The notes under the pieces are model-generated. The model searched no databases. It was given only the letters and a program-made list of their open reading frames with translations, and had not been told where the DNA came from. Below are positions 31,303 to 39,551 of a stretch of 64,000 nt of DNA, piece after piece. The translations under genes were made by a program, and so were the position numbers. Every line of letters starts with the position of its first letter. The first letter of the stretch is position 1. The stretch lies in NCBI GenBank assembly GCA_023953905.1, contig JAMLJA010000009.1, positions 102,859-166,858 on the forward strand, read 5' to 3'. Origin of the DNA: Rhizobiaceae bacterium. Its GTDB lineage: Bacteria; Pseudomonadota; Alphaproteobacteria; Rhizobiales; Rhizobiaceae.

Positions 31303-32883
31303 ATGGTTTCAACGACGCCGAATTTTGCCAAGGGCCTGTTTGGCAACGCTGCCCCGAAGCCGAAGACCATTGGCGGCAAGCCGATCGAGACGGAGGCGCA
31401 GATTGCCAGTGCGACCGGCACGAAAACCGGCCCATATGGCATTCCGCCGCCACAGACGAGTACCGGGCTCCCAAGCAAGACTGGAGACATGATCTTCCCC
31501 GGCGGGTCGCGGACCACGGCGTCCGTCGATAAGGTCAAGAAGCCGAACCTGCTTGAGTTCATGAACGTCACCGGCGCCAACCAGAAACAGGCACAGGACG
31601 CGTTCCGCTATGGTATCTGGCAGAACTATACCCCGGAAGGCGGATGGGGCCAGAAGGACGTTTCCTACTATCAGAATGCGCAATCTTCTGGCCAGTGGAC
31701 CCCGAGCGACGGCAAGGATTTCAAGTTCAAGTGGAACGAATACGATCAGCCCGGCGCGGTCCTCCCCTACTACCGCAAATGGGCTGACGACGACTACACC
31801 AACTCGTCGTTTATTGTTCTCACCGGTGCGGGTGGTAAGGGTGGCGGGGCTATTCCTGCCGGGTTTACGAAAGAGCAGTTCTATCAGGAAGCGCGCGGGC
31901 TTGGCGCAAGCGATGCCGCACTCGATGCCTTCGCGCAGCGATTTGGCGCTCCGACGTTCCGCACCCTTGATTGGGACAGAATGGTGAAGGGGAGCCGTAT
32001 TAACGGCGTAAACCCGTCCGGAACGCTCTCTTATGTCGGGTCGGGCAAGGAAGGGAACTATCGCTTCAATCCCGGCACGCTTCCCGGTGACTATGCCGTG
32101 CGCGGCAATGAAGTCCCCTACATCGTCAAGAGCGATGGAACGCAGGTTCCGCTCTATCAGGTTGAGGGCAGTGGATACTACGGCATGACGCCGGAGGACT
32201 TCGAGGATCGCAAGAAGAACAATGCGAAACTTGGCGGCCTGATGATGGCCGCGATGGGCAAGGGCGGATTTGGCGGTGGTGGTGGAGTGCCAACTGCCTA
32301 CGACCTCATGACGCGGTATTCCGAAAAGGACAATCCGCTTATGGCGCAGGCCCGTGGGCAGGCCATGCAGATTTCCAACTCGCGCGGCCTTCTCAATTCC
32401 TCCATCGCCACACAGGCCGGCGAGGAAGCGGCTCTTGGCGCTGTGTTGCCCCTTGCGTCTCAGGACGCGGACAACGCAGCTCAGAAAGAGCGCCTTGGAA
32501 TGCAGTTGTCCACGCAGGAGCGCATTGCTCTTGCGCAGATCGGGTCGCAGGAGCGTCTTGCCAATCTTGACATTGCGTCCCGTGAACGCATGCAGGGCAA
32601 CGAGATCAGCTATCAGACCGGCGAGCGCGCCCTTGATCGCAGCCTTCAGGAGCAGCTTGCCGAATGGAACCTCAGTTCATCGGACAGGGATTCAGCCGCA
32701 CGATCCGTGATCAGCATGGAACAGCTCTACAATCAGCAATACGCGAACATCATGGCGAACACCAATCTGTCCGCCGATGACAGGCAGGCGCAGTTGACGG
32801 CGGCGAAGGCGCTCAGGGATCGCCAACTGGATCTTATCCAGCAACTTTATAGTATATCTTTAGACTGGGGACAGGCTGCATAA
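31303..32883 (+). CDS. Large virion protein, ejection/tail type
   Basis: 526 residues. The N-terminal half is Gly/Pro/Tyr-rich. Residues ~340-526 are helical with repeated RxALAQIGSQERLANLDI-like and ERMQGNEISYQTGERALDRS-like segments, a pattern of internal or ejection proteins. Its last codons and the DNA after the stop are unusually A+T-rich, where the endonuclease cassette begins. Confidence 0.6.
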   Translation: MVSTTPNFAKGLFGNAAPKPKTIGGKPIETEAQIASATGTKTGPYGIPPPQTSTGLPSKTGDMIFPGGSRTTASVDKVKKPNLLEFMNVTGANQKQAQDAFRYGIWQNYTPEGGWGQKDVSYYQNAQSSGQWTPSDGKDFKFKWNEYDQPGAVLPYYRKWADDDYTNSSFIVLTGAGGKGGGAIPAGFTKEQFYQEARGLGASDAALDAFAQRFGAPTFRTLDWDRMVKGSRINGVNPSGTLSYVGSGKEGNYRFNPGTLPGDYAVRGNEVPYIVKSDGTQVPLYQVEGSGYYGMTPEDFEDRKKNNAKLGGLMMAAMGKGGFGGGGGVPTAYDLMTRYSEKDNPLMAQARGQAMQISNSRGLLNSSIATQAGEEAALGAVLPLASQDADNAAQKERLGMQLSTQERIALAQIGSQERLANLDIASRERMQGNEISYQTGERALDRSLQEQLAEWNLSSSDRDSAARSVISMEQLYNQQYANIMANTNLSADDRQAQLTAAKALRDRQLDLIQQLYSISLDWGQAA

Positions 32884-32922
32884 GTATAATTTTACTTTTA
32901 CTTTGCAATCCATATTATAGTC

Positions 32923-32966
32923 GGGCCGATTTGGTGCGGTAACACCGCGTCGGCCCTAACCAAGCC
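32923..32966 (+). promoter_or_regulatory. Stem-loop leader plus CTAACCAAGCC motif before an endonuclease gene
   Basis: GGGCCGA/TCGGCCC (32923-32929 with 32950-32956) encloses GCGGT-aac-ACCGC (32936-32948). CTAACCAAGCC follows at 32956-32966, then a ribosome site and ATG 32989. The same order (hairpin, CTAACCAAGCC, ribosome site, ATGGCT) precedes the gene at 34605. Confidence 0.65.
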
Positions 32967-32988
32967 CGAACACGGATGAGGTGTCGAG

Positions 32989-33447
32989 ATGGCTTTAGCG
33001 ACCAAATCAAAGGTCTGCTCTGCTTGCAAGCAGGAAAAGGGTATCGAGAGTTTCGGTAAGCGCCCAGAGTATCGGGACGGCTATCGAAACCAATGCAATT
33101 CGTGCCGATCTGCACAGACTGCGCGCTATATGAAAACGCCAGCGGGCGCTGCGACTCGGCGGGTTCGCGAAACGGAAAGTTACCGCCACAAGGACAAATG
33201 GGCGGCTCGCAAGAGAAAATACGGGCTGGATGAAACTGAGTTTGCCACGCTTCTAGCAAAGCAAGACGGGGCCTGCGCGCTATGCCGGTCGGAAAATCCG
33301 GGCGGCAGATATGGTGTGTTCCATGTCGATCATTGCCACGAAACAGGTCGGGTGAGAGGGATTCTTTGCCACGGATGCAACTCAGCGCTTGGTCGGCTTG
33401 GCGACACGGCGGAATCCATTGAGCGCGTCCTAGCTTACCTCCGGTGA
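32989..33447 (+). CDS. Recombination endonuclease VII-type HNH protein
   Basis: 152 residues. N-terminal zinc-type CSACKQEKGIESFGKRPEYR with CNSCRSAQT. The endonuclease VII domain has CALCRSENPGGRYGVFHVDH, then HCHETGRVRGILCHGCNSAL. T4 endonuclease VII resolves branched DNA, but in this setting, beside two more endonucleases, a free-standing homing role is as likely. Preceded by the stem-loop leader at 32923. Confidence 0.85.
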   Translation: MALATKSKVCSACKQEKGIESFGKRPEYRDGYRNQCNSCRSAQTARYMKTPAGAATRRVRETESYRHKDKWAARKRKYGLDETEFATLLAKQDGACALCRSENPGGRYGVFHVDHCHETGRVRGILCHGCNSALGRLGDTAESIERVLAYLR

Positions 33448-33458
33448 AGGAGGTTCGA

Positions 33459-34049
33459 GTGGCTGAAAAATCTGTATGCACGATTGAAGGATGCGGCAAG
33501 AGCGTCATCGCTAGAGGGTGGTGCCACGCTCACTATAAGCGTTGGCGGCTGCACGGTGACCCGCAAGGCGGTCGCGAAAGGCCAAACGTCGAAGAATACT
33601 ACCAAACCGTGGTACTTCCTTATGAAGGCGACGATTGCCTTTTCTGGCCTTTCGCAAAGGCAACCCAAGATGGGCGTTATGCCATTATGATCGGCCCTAT
33701 GAAGAAGAAAGTTCTTGTCCATCGTCGCCTTTGTGAAGAAGTTGAGGGACCCGCCCCAAGCATCAAGCACGAGGCGACGCACTCTTGTGGCAACGGGCAT
33801 CTTGCTTGTGTGGCGAAGCGTCATTTGTCTTGGAAGACGCATCGAGAAAATATGGCTGACAAGATCTTACATGGCACAAGTAATCGAGGCAGTCGTAATG
33901 GTTTGGCAAAGCTCAACGAGCATCAGGTACGGCGTATAAAACGCCGAAAGGGACAAGACACGACGATTGCTCTGGCAAAAAAGTACGGTGTCTCGTCGGC
34001 GTCCATCAGCCAGATTTTTACCGGGAAAGCCTGGGCTTGGGTTGAATGA
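33459..34049 (+). CDS. HNH-type homing endonuclease
   Basis: 196 residues. The GTG at 33459 is chosen because AAGGAGG ends 5 bases upstream; it gives MAEKSVCTIEGCGKSVIARG. N-terminal zinc finger (CTIEGCGK...GWCHAHYKRW), a degenerate HNH middle (IKHEATHSCGNGHLACVAKR) and a C-terminal DNA-binding helix-turn-helix of NUMOD type (KLNEHQVRRIKRRKGQDTTI). The same CxxxxCGK finger opens the endonuclease at 34605. Overlaps the GNAT gene by 4 bp. Confidence 0.75.
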   Translation: MAEKSVCTIEGCGKSVIARGWCHAHYKRWRLHGDPQGGRERPNVEEYYQTVVLPYEGDDCLFWPFAKATQDGRYAIMIGPMKKKVLVHRRLCEEVEGPAPSIKHEATHSCGNGHLACVAKRHLSWKTHRENMADKILHGTSNRGSRNGLAKLNEHQVRRIKRRKGQDTTIALAKKYGVSSASISQIFTGKAWAWVE

Positions 34050-34528
34050 TCCGCAACGCGACGTTTTCGGACATCCCGCAAATCGTCCTGTTGCTCGAAG
34101 AATGCTTTGGCAGGACACACTACGCAAAGAGCGGACTTGGCGGCATCGATCGGCAAGAGGCCAAACGGCTTCTGACCACTGCGGTTCACCGGCACGGGCA
34201 CAAGCAGGGCGGCGGGACATTCATTCAAGTGTCCGAAACGGGCGGGGCTATCGAGGGCCTTATCGTCGGCACACTGGCGCGGGTCTACAGCATTGGCGAC
34301 AGGCTGATGGCGACTGACCTTTTCTGGATTGCATCGGATCGTGTTTCGCCCGCTGATCCATACAAACTGATGAAGAACATGATCGATTGGGCATGGTCAT
34401 CGCCTGACGTGATCGAGGTCACATGCGGGACCACGGCGATCATCCAGGATCCGGAAGCGGCGGGGCGAATGCTCGATAGACTTGGAATGAAGCGTTACGG
34501 CGTCATTTGGCGCGGTGAAAGGGAATAA
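34046..34528 (+). CDS. GNAT-family acetyltransferase
   Basis: 160 residues. GNAT-like N-terminus (MIRNATFSDIPQIVLLLEEC), central beta strands (GGAIEGLIVGTLARVYSIGD, then LFWIASD), and a C-terminal AAGRMLDRLGMKRYG that completes the fold. Such genes recur among tail genes of N4-gp56-type prophages. Substrate unknown. It is flanked on both sides by endonuclease genes. Confidence 0.7.
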   Translation: MIRNATFSDIPQIVLLLEECFGRTHYAKSGLGGIDRQEAKRLLTTAVHRHGHKQGGGTFIQVSETGGAIEGLIVGTLARVYSIGDRLMATDLFWIASDRVSPADPYKLMKNMIDWAWSSPDVIEVTCGTTAIIQDPEAAGRMLDRLGMKRYGVIWRGERE

Positions 34529-34541
34529 CTATAATACGCAA

Positions 34542-34585
34542 GCGCGCCGGATGCTGGACACATCACGGCGCGCTCTAACCAAGCC
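34542..34585 (+). promoter_or_regulatory. Second stem-loop leader plus CTAACCAAGCC motif
   Basis: GCGCGCCG/CGGCGCGC (34542-34549 with 34566-34573, perfect 8 bp) is followed by tCTAACCAAGCC (to 34585), GGAGG and ATG 34605. A tataat-like sequence (34531-34536) precedes the stem. The arrangement copies that at 32923-32989. Confidence 0.65.
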
Positions 34586-34604
34586 AACCTTACAGGAGGT
34601 CGAA

Positions 34605-35261
34605 ATGGCTACTTCACGAATATGCTCGATTCCAGATTGCGGCAAGCCACGTGACAGTCACGGATGGTGCGGTATGCACTATATGCGGTGGCGACGCTTC
34701 GGTGATCCTCTGCACGAGCCTGGAGGTCAGAAAATCAGGCGGGCGTCTTCCCTTGCGCGAGCTAACTTGATGGCTTGCCCCGAAGGCGCTCGTTTGGTTC
34801 CGCTAACGCGCGGGCGCGTCGCTATAATAGACGAAAAAGATGCTGACTTAATCGCGGGTTACACATGGTACGCAGCCAGTAGCACAAACGGGAACTTTTA
34901 TGCATCGGCCTATATCGGCTCTGGTCGAAAAAACGCGGTCCGAATTTCATTGCATCGCTTGTTGATGAACCCGCGAAAGGGCCAAGTGGTTGACCATATC
35001 AACCGAGACACAATGGATAATCGACGAGCCAATTTGCGGGTGTGCGAACAAACCCAAAATTCGCTTAACCATGCGGGCCACAGAATAAGGTCATCTCGCT
35101 TCAAAGGCGTCACAGCCCACCAAGGTGCATGGATGGCGAGATTTAGAGAGAAATACCTCGGAGTATACAAGCGGGAAGAAGACGCTGCTTTGGCCTACGA
35201 TCAAGCAGCTAAGTCCGCAGACCCAGAATTTGCTTGGGTGAACTTTCCATCGGAGAAGTGA
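34605..35261 (+). CDS. HNH-AP2 homing endonuclease
   Basis: 218 residues from ATG 34605 (GGAGG 8 bases upstream). Zinc finger CSIPDCGKPRDSHGWCGMHY. HNH core VVDHINRDTMDNRRANLRVC. C-terminal AP2 DNA-binding domain (SRFKGVTAHQGAWMARFREK, LGVYKREEDAALAYDQAAKS). The combination is a standard phage homing endonuclease. An in-frame start at 34515 would run through the leader stem-loop and is rejected. Confidence 0.87.
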   Translation: MATSRICSIPDCGKPRDSHGWCGMHYMRWRRFGDPLHEPGGQKIRRASSLARANLMACPEGARLVPLTRGRVAIIDEKDADLIAGYTWYAASSTNGNFYASAYIGSGRKNAVRISLHRLLMNPRKGQVVDHINRDTMDNRRANLRVCEQTQNSLNHAGHRIRSSRFKGVTAHQGAWMARFREKYLGVYKREEDAALAYDQAAKSADPEFAWVNFPSEK

Positions 35262-35262
35262 A

Positions 35263-35955
35263 ATGTCGGGCATTGCGGCAGGGATTACAAAAACCTTTCA
35301 AGTAGTTGGCAGCGCAGCAGCCCGTGTGGGCAGCGCGGTTGCTGGTGTTGGATCAAGCCTGTTCACGGCTGGGGCGTCAAGCGCTGGCATTGCGGGTGCG
35401 GCGGGCAGCGGCGGCGTTCTGGGTAACATCCTGACCGGGGCCATCAAACAGGCCGGTATCGGCGCATTGCTTGGCGGTACCATTTCAGCAGCGACCGGGG
35501 GCAGTTTCGGCAAAGGTGCGATGTGGGGCGGCATTGCGGGCGCGGCGACAGGCGGTCTTGGCGGGCTTATGACGGCATCTGGCGCTCCGCAGGTTGTTGC
35601 GGCCCAGACACCGACTGGAGTAGCCCCTACGGGCAGTTCTGCCGTTCCTGCGGCCACGGCATCGACCAGCAACGGCCTCATGAGCTTCCTCAAGAGCGAA
35701 GGCGGCGGCGCATTGGCCGGGAATCTCATTGCGGGCGTGGGTCAAGGCCTTTCGGCCTACTCGCAGCAGAAAGCAATCGAGGATCAGCAGAAGAACCTTC
35801 AGAAAAGCTACAGCGTCGATCCATCGGCCTATGTCGAAGGCGGTCGATCCATGCAGGCGAATCGCCCCGACATGCCTACGGCTGATCAGGCATATACCAG
35901 GACCCGAAACCAGTACGACCCCGCCAAGGGCCGCATCGTGAAGGTGCCTGTCTGA
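35263..35955 (+). CDS. Gly/Ala-rich internal virion protein
   Basis: 230 residues. Residues ~15-110 are a long chain of small hydrophobic residues (Gly, Ala, Ile) that could insert in membranes. The C-terminal ~60 residues are polar. Proteins like this beside a transglycosylase are typical DNA-ejection components of podoviruses. Confidence 0.6.
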   Translation: MSGIAAGITKTFQVVGSAAARVGSAVAGVGSSLFTAGASSAGIAGAAGSGGVLGNILTGAIKQAGIGALLGGTISAATGGSFGKGAMWGGIAGAATGGLGGLMTASGAPQVVAAQTPTGVAPTGSSAVPAATASTSNGLMSFLKSEGGGALAGNLIAGVGQGLSAYSQQKAIEDQQKNLQKSYSVDPSAYVEGGRSMQANRPDMPTADQAYTRTRNQYDPAKGRIVKVPV

Positions 35956-37874
35956 TGGCTGGCACGTCACCAGCAGACGGCTACGGTCAAGCCGCAGCCA
36001 GCATGGGCGCTGCCGGTATTGGCGGCGTTGGAGGCACTGGGGCGAGCGGCAATCGCGGTAATAGCGGCGGCAAGGGTGGCGGTAAAGGAGGCGGCGGTGG
36101 TGGCCGTGCCGGTGGCGTCGGTTCCCCCGGTGTTGGCGGTGGATTTGACGGCAATTCCAGAGGCACCTCAGCAGCCGAGGGGTATGGGCAGGCTGCGGAA
36201 AGTATGGGTGCGGCTGGCGTCGGTGGCGTTGGCGGAACAGGCGCAAGCGGCAATCGTGGAAGCGACAATGCAAGCTCGGGCGGCGGTGGTGGCGGTGGCC
36301 GTGCGGGCGGTGTAGGCACTGCGGGCGTCGGTGGCGGGTTTGATGGGAATTCGTCCCCGGATCGCCCCGACAATCAAAACTATGGCGGCCCGAAAGGTAT
36401 GGGTGGCGTTGGTGGCCTCTATATGGACACCGCCCCACTTGATGCCGCCAGAGAGTACCAGCGCGCCTATGAGACAATGAACGCTGCCGGTGTGCGTTCC
36501 GTTGGCGGTCTCATGACCGATTACACGCCATCGGCAAGGCAAGCGCAGACCGAGTCTATGAACTCTTTGCGTGATCTCAATTTGGATCGCATGACGGCTG
36601 GGATCATTAGTATTGAATCCGCCAACAACCCAAACGCCAAGAACCCAAATTCTTCAGCAACAGGATTGGGCCAGTTCATATCATCCACGTGGATGGGGAT
36701 GATGAGCAAGCACTACCCTGATCTTGTGTCTACAATGACCAAGCAGCAGGTTCTGGATCTTCGGTATGACCCGGCATACGCGAAGGCGATGACAAAGGCC
36801 TATCTGGACGAAAATTTGGCCGCGCTAGAGAAGAAAGGCATATCCGTAACTCCTGCGGCTGCTTATCTCTCTCATTTTCTTGGTCCCGGAGCCGCTTCCA
36901 AGGCTCTAACGGCGGCTCCATCAACGCCTGTTTCATCTATTGTCACCAAGGATGTGCTGGCCGCGAATAGCTTTATGAAGGGTTGGTCCACAAAAGAATT
37001 GATTGGATGGGCGGACCGAAAAATGGGCCGGAATATGCCCAGTCTTTCGGACACGCCCGCTATTGGCAGGGGTAGCGCATCCTCTGCGCCAGTCTCGAAA
37101 TCAAACCTGAGTGCTGCCGCCAAGGAATATCAGTATGCGGGCGTCACAAAGGCCGCAGCGCCGACCGATGTCGCGAAATATGCCTACACGTCGCGCTTCC
37201 GCGATATGTACATTTCTCCCCACTATACCCTTGAGCAGCAGGGGCTCACGCAGGCTGATCTTGACCGGCAGACACCGGAGGTTGACCGCGCCGTTATATC
37301 GCCTGGACAGAAGGCAGAGGTTGGGGCGGCGCAGCAAAATGCAAGCGTCGGACAGCCAAGCGTTGGGCAGCCATCGACATCTCAGCAAGCCGCTGCCAAT
37401 GCGCCCACGTCAAGCAACGTCCCGGCCAATACCCCGACAGAGCAGCCCGCCAATCCGGCGGTGGCTGATACGCCAGCAACGCAGCCAGACGAAACGACGA
37501 CGGAACAGAAGCGCGGGACGGGGGCGCAAGTCGTTGCTGGCGGTATTGACGTTCTGGCAGGCATGATACCAGGCATCGGCATCGGCGCGTCTGTGTTCAA
37601 TGCCGGCGCGGCGCTGACGGGCAATCGTACCATAGGCGAGCGGCTGGTTGACGATTTTGCCAGTGGCGACAATCCGGGCGGGCCGGTTACGTCGAGGGAA
37701 GCCGATTCACTCCTTGAGCGTGAAACGCAGACCCATGGTGGTTCGAAGGTAGACAGCACTGCCTCTGACGAAGCGGCCCCGGCTAAGGACGTAAACAGGT
37801 TTGTTCGTCTTTACCTTCAGACGCCTACCGAAAAGTGGGGCAGGAACAAAGGCTTGATGACGGCTTCTGCCTAG
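35955..37874 (+). CDS. Virion lytic transglycosylase with Gly-rich repeats
   Basis: 639 residues. Residues ~1-135 are two near-identical ~65-residue Gly-rich repeats (each opens with DGYGQAA / EGYGQAA ... MGAAG.GGVGGTGASGNRG). Residues ~205-340 form a soluble lytic transglycosylase domain with catalytic Glu in GIISIESANNPNAKNP and the GLGQFISSTW motif. The rest is Pro/Ala/Gln-rich with a hydrophobic segment near 530-560. Likely cuts peptidoglycan during DNA entry. Ends in GLMTASA. Confidence 0.8.
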   Translation: MAGTSPADGYGQAAASMGAAGIGGVGGTGASGNRGNSGGKGGGKGGGGGGRAGGVGSPGVGGGFDGNSRGTSAAEGYGQAAESMGAAGVGGVGGTGASGNRGSDNASSGGGGGGGRAGGVGTAGVGGGFDGNSSPDRPDNQNYGGPKGMGGVGGLYMDTAPLDAAREYQRAYETMNAAGVRSVGGLMTDYTPSARQAQTESMNSLRDLNLDRMTAGIISIESANNPNAKNPNSSATGLGQFISSTWMGMMSKHYPDLVSTMTKQQVLDLRYDPAYAKAMTKAYLDENLAALEKKGISVTPAAAYLSHFLGPGAASKALTAAPSTPVSSIVTKDVLAANSFMKGWSTKELIGWADRKMGRNMPSLSDTPAIGRGSASSAPVSKSNLSAAAKEYQYAGVTKAAAPTDVAKYAYTSRFRDMYISPHYTLEQQGLTQADLDRQTPEVDRAVISPGQKAEVGAAQQNASVGQPSVGQPSTSQQAAANAPTSSNVPANTPTEQPANPAVADTPATQPDETTTEQKRGTGAQVVAGGIDVLAGMIPGIGIGASVFNAGAALTGNRTIGERLVDDFASGDNPGGPVTSREADSLLERETQTHGGSKVDSTASDEAAPAKDVNRFVRLYLQTPTEKWGRNKGLMTASA

Positions 37875-38239
37875 TTCTTGGTGACAAATCCATCGAATCG
37901 ACAGGAAAAGCCGTGAAAATAGGAACAGTCGTGCTCAAGGACATTGAACCGATTGCCTTGCTGTTGGATATCAAGTGTACACGAAGCATCACTGTCCGTC
38001 AGCGTAGCGGTCCACCGGCCTTCGCCTGTGCGAACTAGTTTACCCTTGCCTTCGCCCGCGCACCCAGGGACTCCGATAGCTATATCGAGATTGTCATTTT
38101 GCACAGAAAGGAAAAGTTCGCCGCCCTCCGAAACTCCCGCATAGTCGCCGGTCTCCATCGCGTACAATCGCGCAGACGTGCTTATTGCTAGGATCGCTAA
38201 GGCTGCGGTCATCAATATAAAAGGCTGACGCATTTTCAC
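37871..38239 (-). CDS. Small secreted protein
   Basis: 122 residues with a signal peptide (FILMTAALAILAISTSARLYA) and a beta-rich mature part with four Cys (PGCAGEGKGK, ASCTLDIQ, HDCSYFHGFSCRF). Encoded opposite to the late genes, so probably expressed in the lysogen or as an independent moron. Its stop overlaps the transglycosylase stop tail to tail. Confidence 0.6.
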   Translation of the reverse strand: MKMRQPFILMTAALAILAISTSARLYAMETGDYAGVSEGGELFLSVQNDNLDIAIGVPGCAGEGKGKLVRTGEGRWTATLTDSDASCTLDIQQQGNRFNVLEHDCSYFHGFSCRFDGFVTKN

Positions 38240-38255
38240 CCTCCAAAGGCGCAGC

Positions 38256-38675
38256 TTAGGAACAAACGAAAAAGAACCGGGCCACCACGCCCGTGTCCTC
38301 GCCCTCGGTGATCACTTTGAAGTCGTTCCCATAGGCGTCGGTGTAACTGAATTTGCAAGGACCCAAGCCGGTGCCGGCGCAAGCCTCAAGCTCGGTGTAT
38401 CCTGCGTCGATGGCCCATTTTTCTGCCGGTGAATAGTCGTTGCTTCTGATGCGCTCGCGGTTGGGCACCGGCTGCCAGCCAACGCTTGAGAGTTCAGTGC
38501 GCGCCTTGCCGTAGGGCTGGTCAAATATGGTCGGAATCGATGCATGCTTCTGTGGAGAGCATTTGCCTGACGGGTCGTAAAACCCTTGTGCTCCGGCGAT
38601 CAATGGGACGGCACAAAAGGGCACAAACGCAGCGGATAAGATCGCAAGGAAGCGGTTGCGGTTCAATTTTTGCAT
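38256..38675 (-). CDS. Secreted PASTA-like small protein
   Basis: 139 residues from the start that gives a signal peptide (RFLAILSAAFVPFCAVPLIA). The mature part has IPTIFDQPYGKARTELSSVG, which resembles a PASTA-like or peptidoglycan-associated unit, and several Cys. The longer frame upstream overlaps the next gene and lacks a signal. Function unknown. Confidence 0.55.
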   Translation of the reverse strand: MQKLNRNRFLAILSAAFVPFCAVPLIAGAQGFYDPSGKCSPQKHASIPTIFDQPYGKARTELSSVGWQPVPNRERIRSNDYSPAEKWAIDAGYTELEACAGTGLGPCKFSYTDAYGNDFKVITEGEDTGVVARFFFVCS

Positions 38676-38920
38676 GCGGCCCACTCCTGTTCTGATTGGT
38701 CGAAGCAGAAGCCGTTCGTTTTCAGTCCCGCCCCAATGGCATCCAGTCTGTCGCAAGCCGCGTCGGACTGTTCCTTCGTGAGCTTCGTTCCACCGAGGCT
38801 TTCCGCCTGTCTGCACTCGATCCGTGTGGCGTTATAGGACTTGATGACATTCTCAGAGTTGAAGTCAGCCCATGCCAATGACGGCATGAATAGAGCCAGG
38901 ACTGCGAGAATTCTGATCAT
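38663..38920 (-). CDS. Small secreted protein
   Basis: 85 residues: signal peptide (IRILAVLALFMPSLAWA) then a mature ~67 residues with paired Cys (RIECRQ, AACDRL, NGFCFDQ, WAACKN). It overlaps the next leftward gene by 13 bp, so the two form an operon. Confidence 0.6.
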   Translation of the reverse strand: MIRILAVLALFMPSLAWADFNSENVIKSYNATRIECRQAESLGGTKLTKEQSDAACDRLDAIGAGLKTNGFCFDQSEQEWAACKN

Positions 38921-38967
38921 TGGCTTCTCTCCTGCCCTACATGTAGTGAAACGATTGTGGCGGCGCT

Positions 38968-38986
38968 ACCCTATCCACCATAGGGT
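38968..38986. terminator. Hairpin in the intergenic region
   Basis: ACCCTAT-ccacc-ATAGGGT, perfect 7 bp, between two leftward genes. No T-run on either side; it may be an operator or weak terminator. Confidence 0.4.
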
Positions 38987-39036
38987 GTTAGTATAGCGCT
39001 TCTCAGAGGGGTTGTGATCGATCGCCGGAGGTTTGG

Positions 39037-39498
39037 TCATTCAGAGTATTTAACATATGACACTGTGGCGTACCAAGACAGTGACTTAAGCTGGATGTTC
39101 TTTAGGTGTCCATATTCTAGATCGTAGCTATTCAGAGACCAGCAGCCTGCGTACCTTGCGGAAGGCGCTAAAATGCGGTCGCTAGATGAATATTGTGAGT
39201 AAACATCTGCGCTGAAGCCGGGTCGCTTTGCCGACAGAGTGAAGGATATGTAGTCTATCGACTTGGGTGTCCCGTTATATGCAGAAACTTCGATTGGATA
39301 ATTTTTGTCGCATCGTTCGCTAAATTCTGCCGACATCTCGACCTTAGAAAGCATGCGCTTGCTCGCAGCCTCCAGATGAGAGTTGTACAACCACGCTACA
39401 ACGCCGATTGTGCCGAGCACAGCCAAGAGGCCGCCTACTTGGCGAGGAAATGCAAAAAGCAGGAACAGAAATATTCCTGCACCTACGACCCAAGCCAA
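39037..39498 (-). CDS. Membrane-anchored hypothetical protein
   Basis: 153 residues. Two N-terminal hydrophobic segments (WVVGAGIFLFLLFAF and VGGLLAVLGTIGVVAWLY) precede a ~105-residue soluble domain with FSERCDKNYPIEVSAYNGTP. Of unknown function, probably periplasmic or cytoplasmic-facing. Base composition is lower in GC than the flanking late genes. Confidence 0.6.
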   Translation of the reverse strand: MAWVVGAGIFLFLLFAFPRQVGGLLAVLGTIGVVAWLYNSHLEAASKRMLSKVEMSAEFSERCDKNYPIEVSAYNGTPKSIDYISFTLSAKRPGFSADVYSQYSSSDRILAPSARYAGCWSLNSYDLEYGHLKNIQLKSLSWYATVSYVKYSE

Positions 39499-39551
39499 CC
39501 TAAGCCCTCCATCCCTGCCTTATGAAAGCAGGCTCGGCAAAATGTGTCGAG

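Noticed and set aside
2242..35261. IscB/OMEGA-type RNA-guided nucleases
   Set aside because: None of the HNH proteins has a RuvC-like domain or Arg-rich bridge, and all are shorter than IscB.
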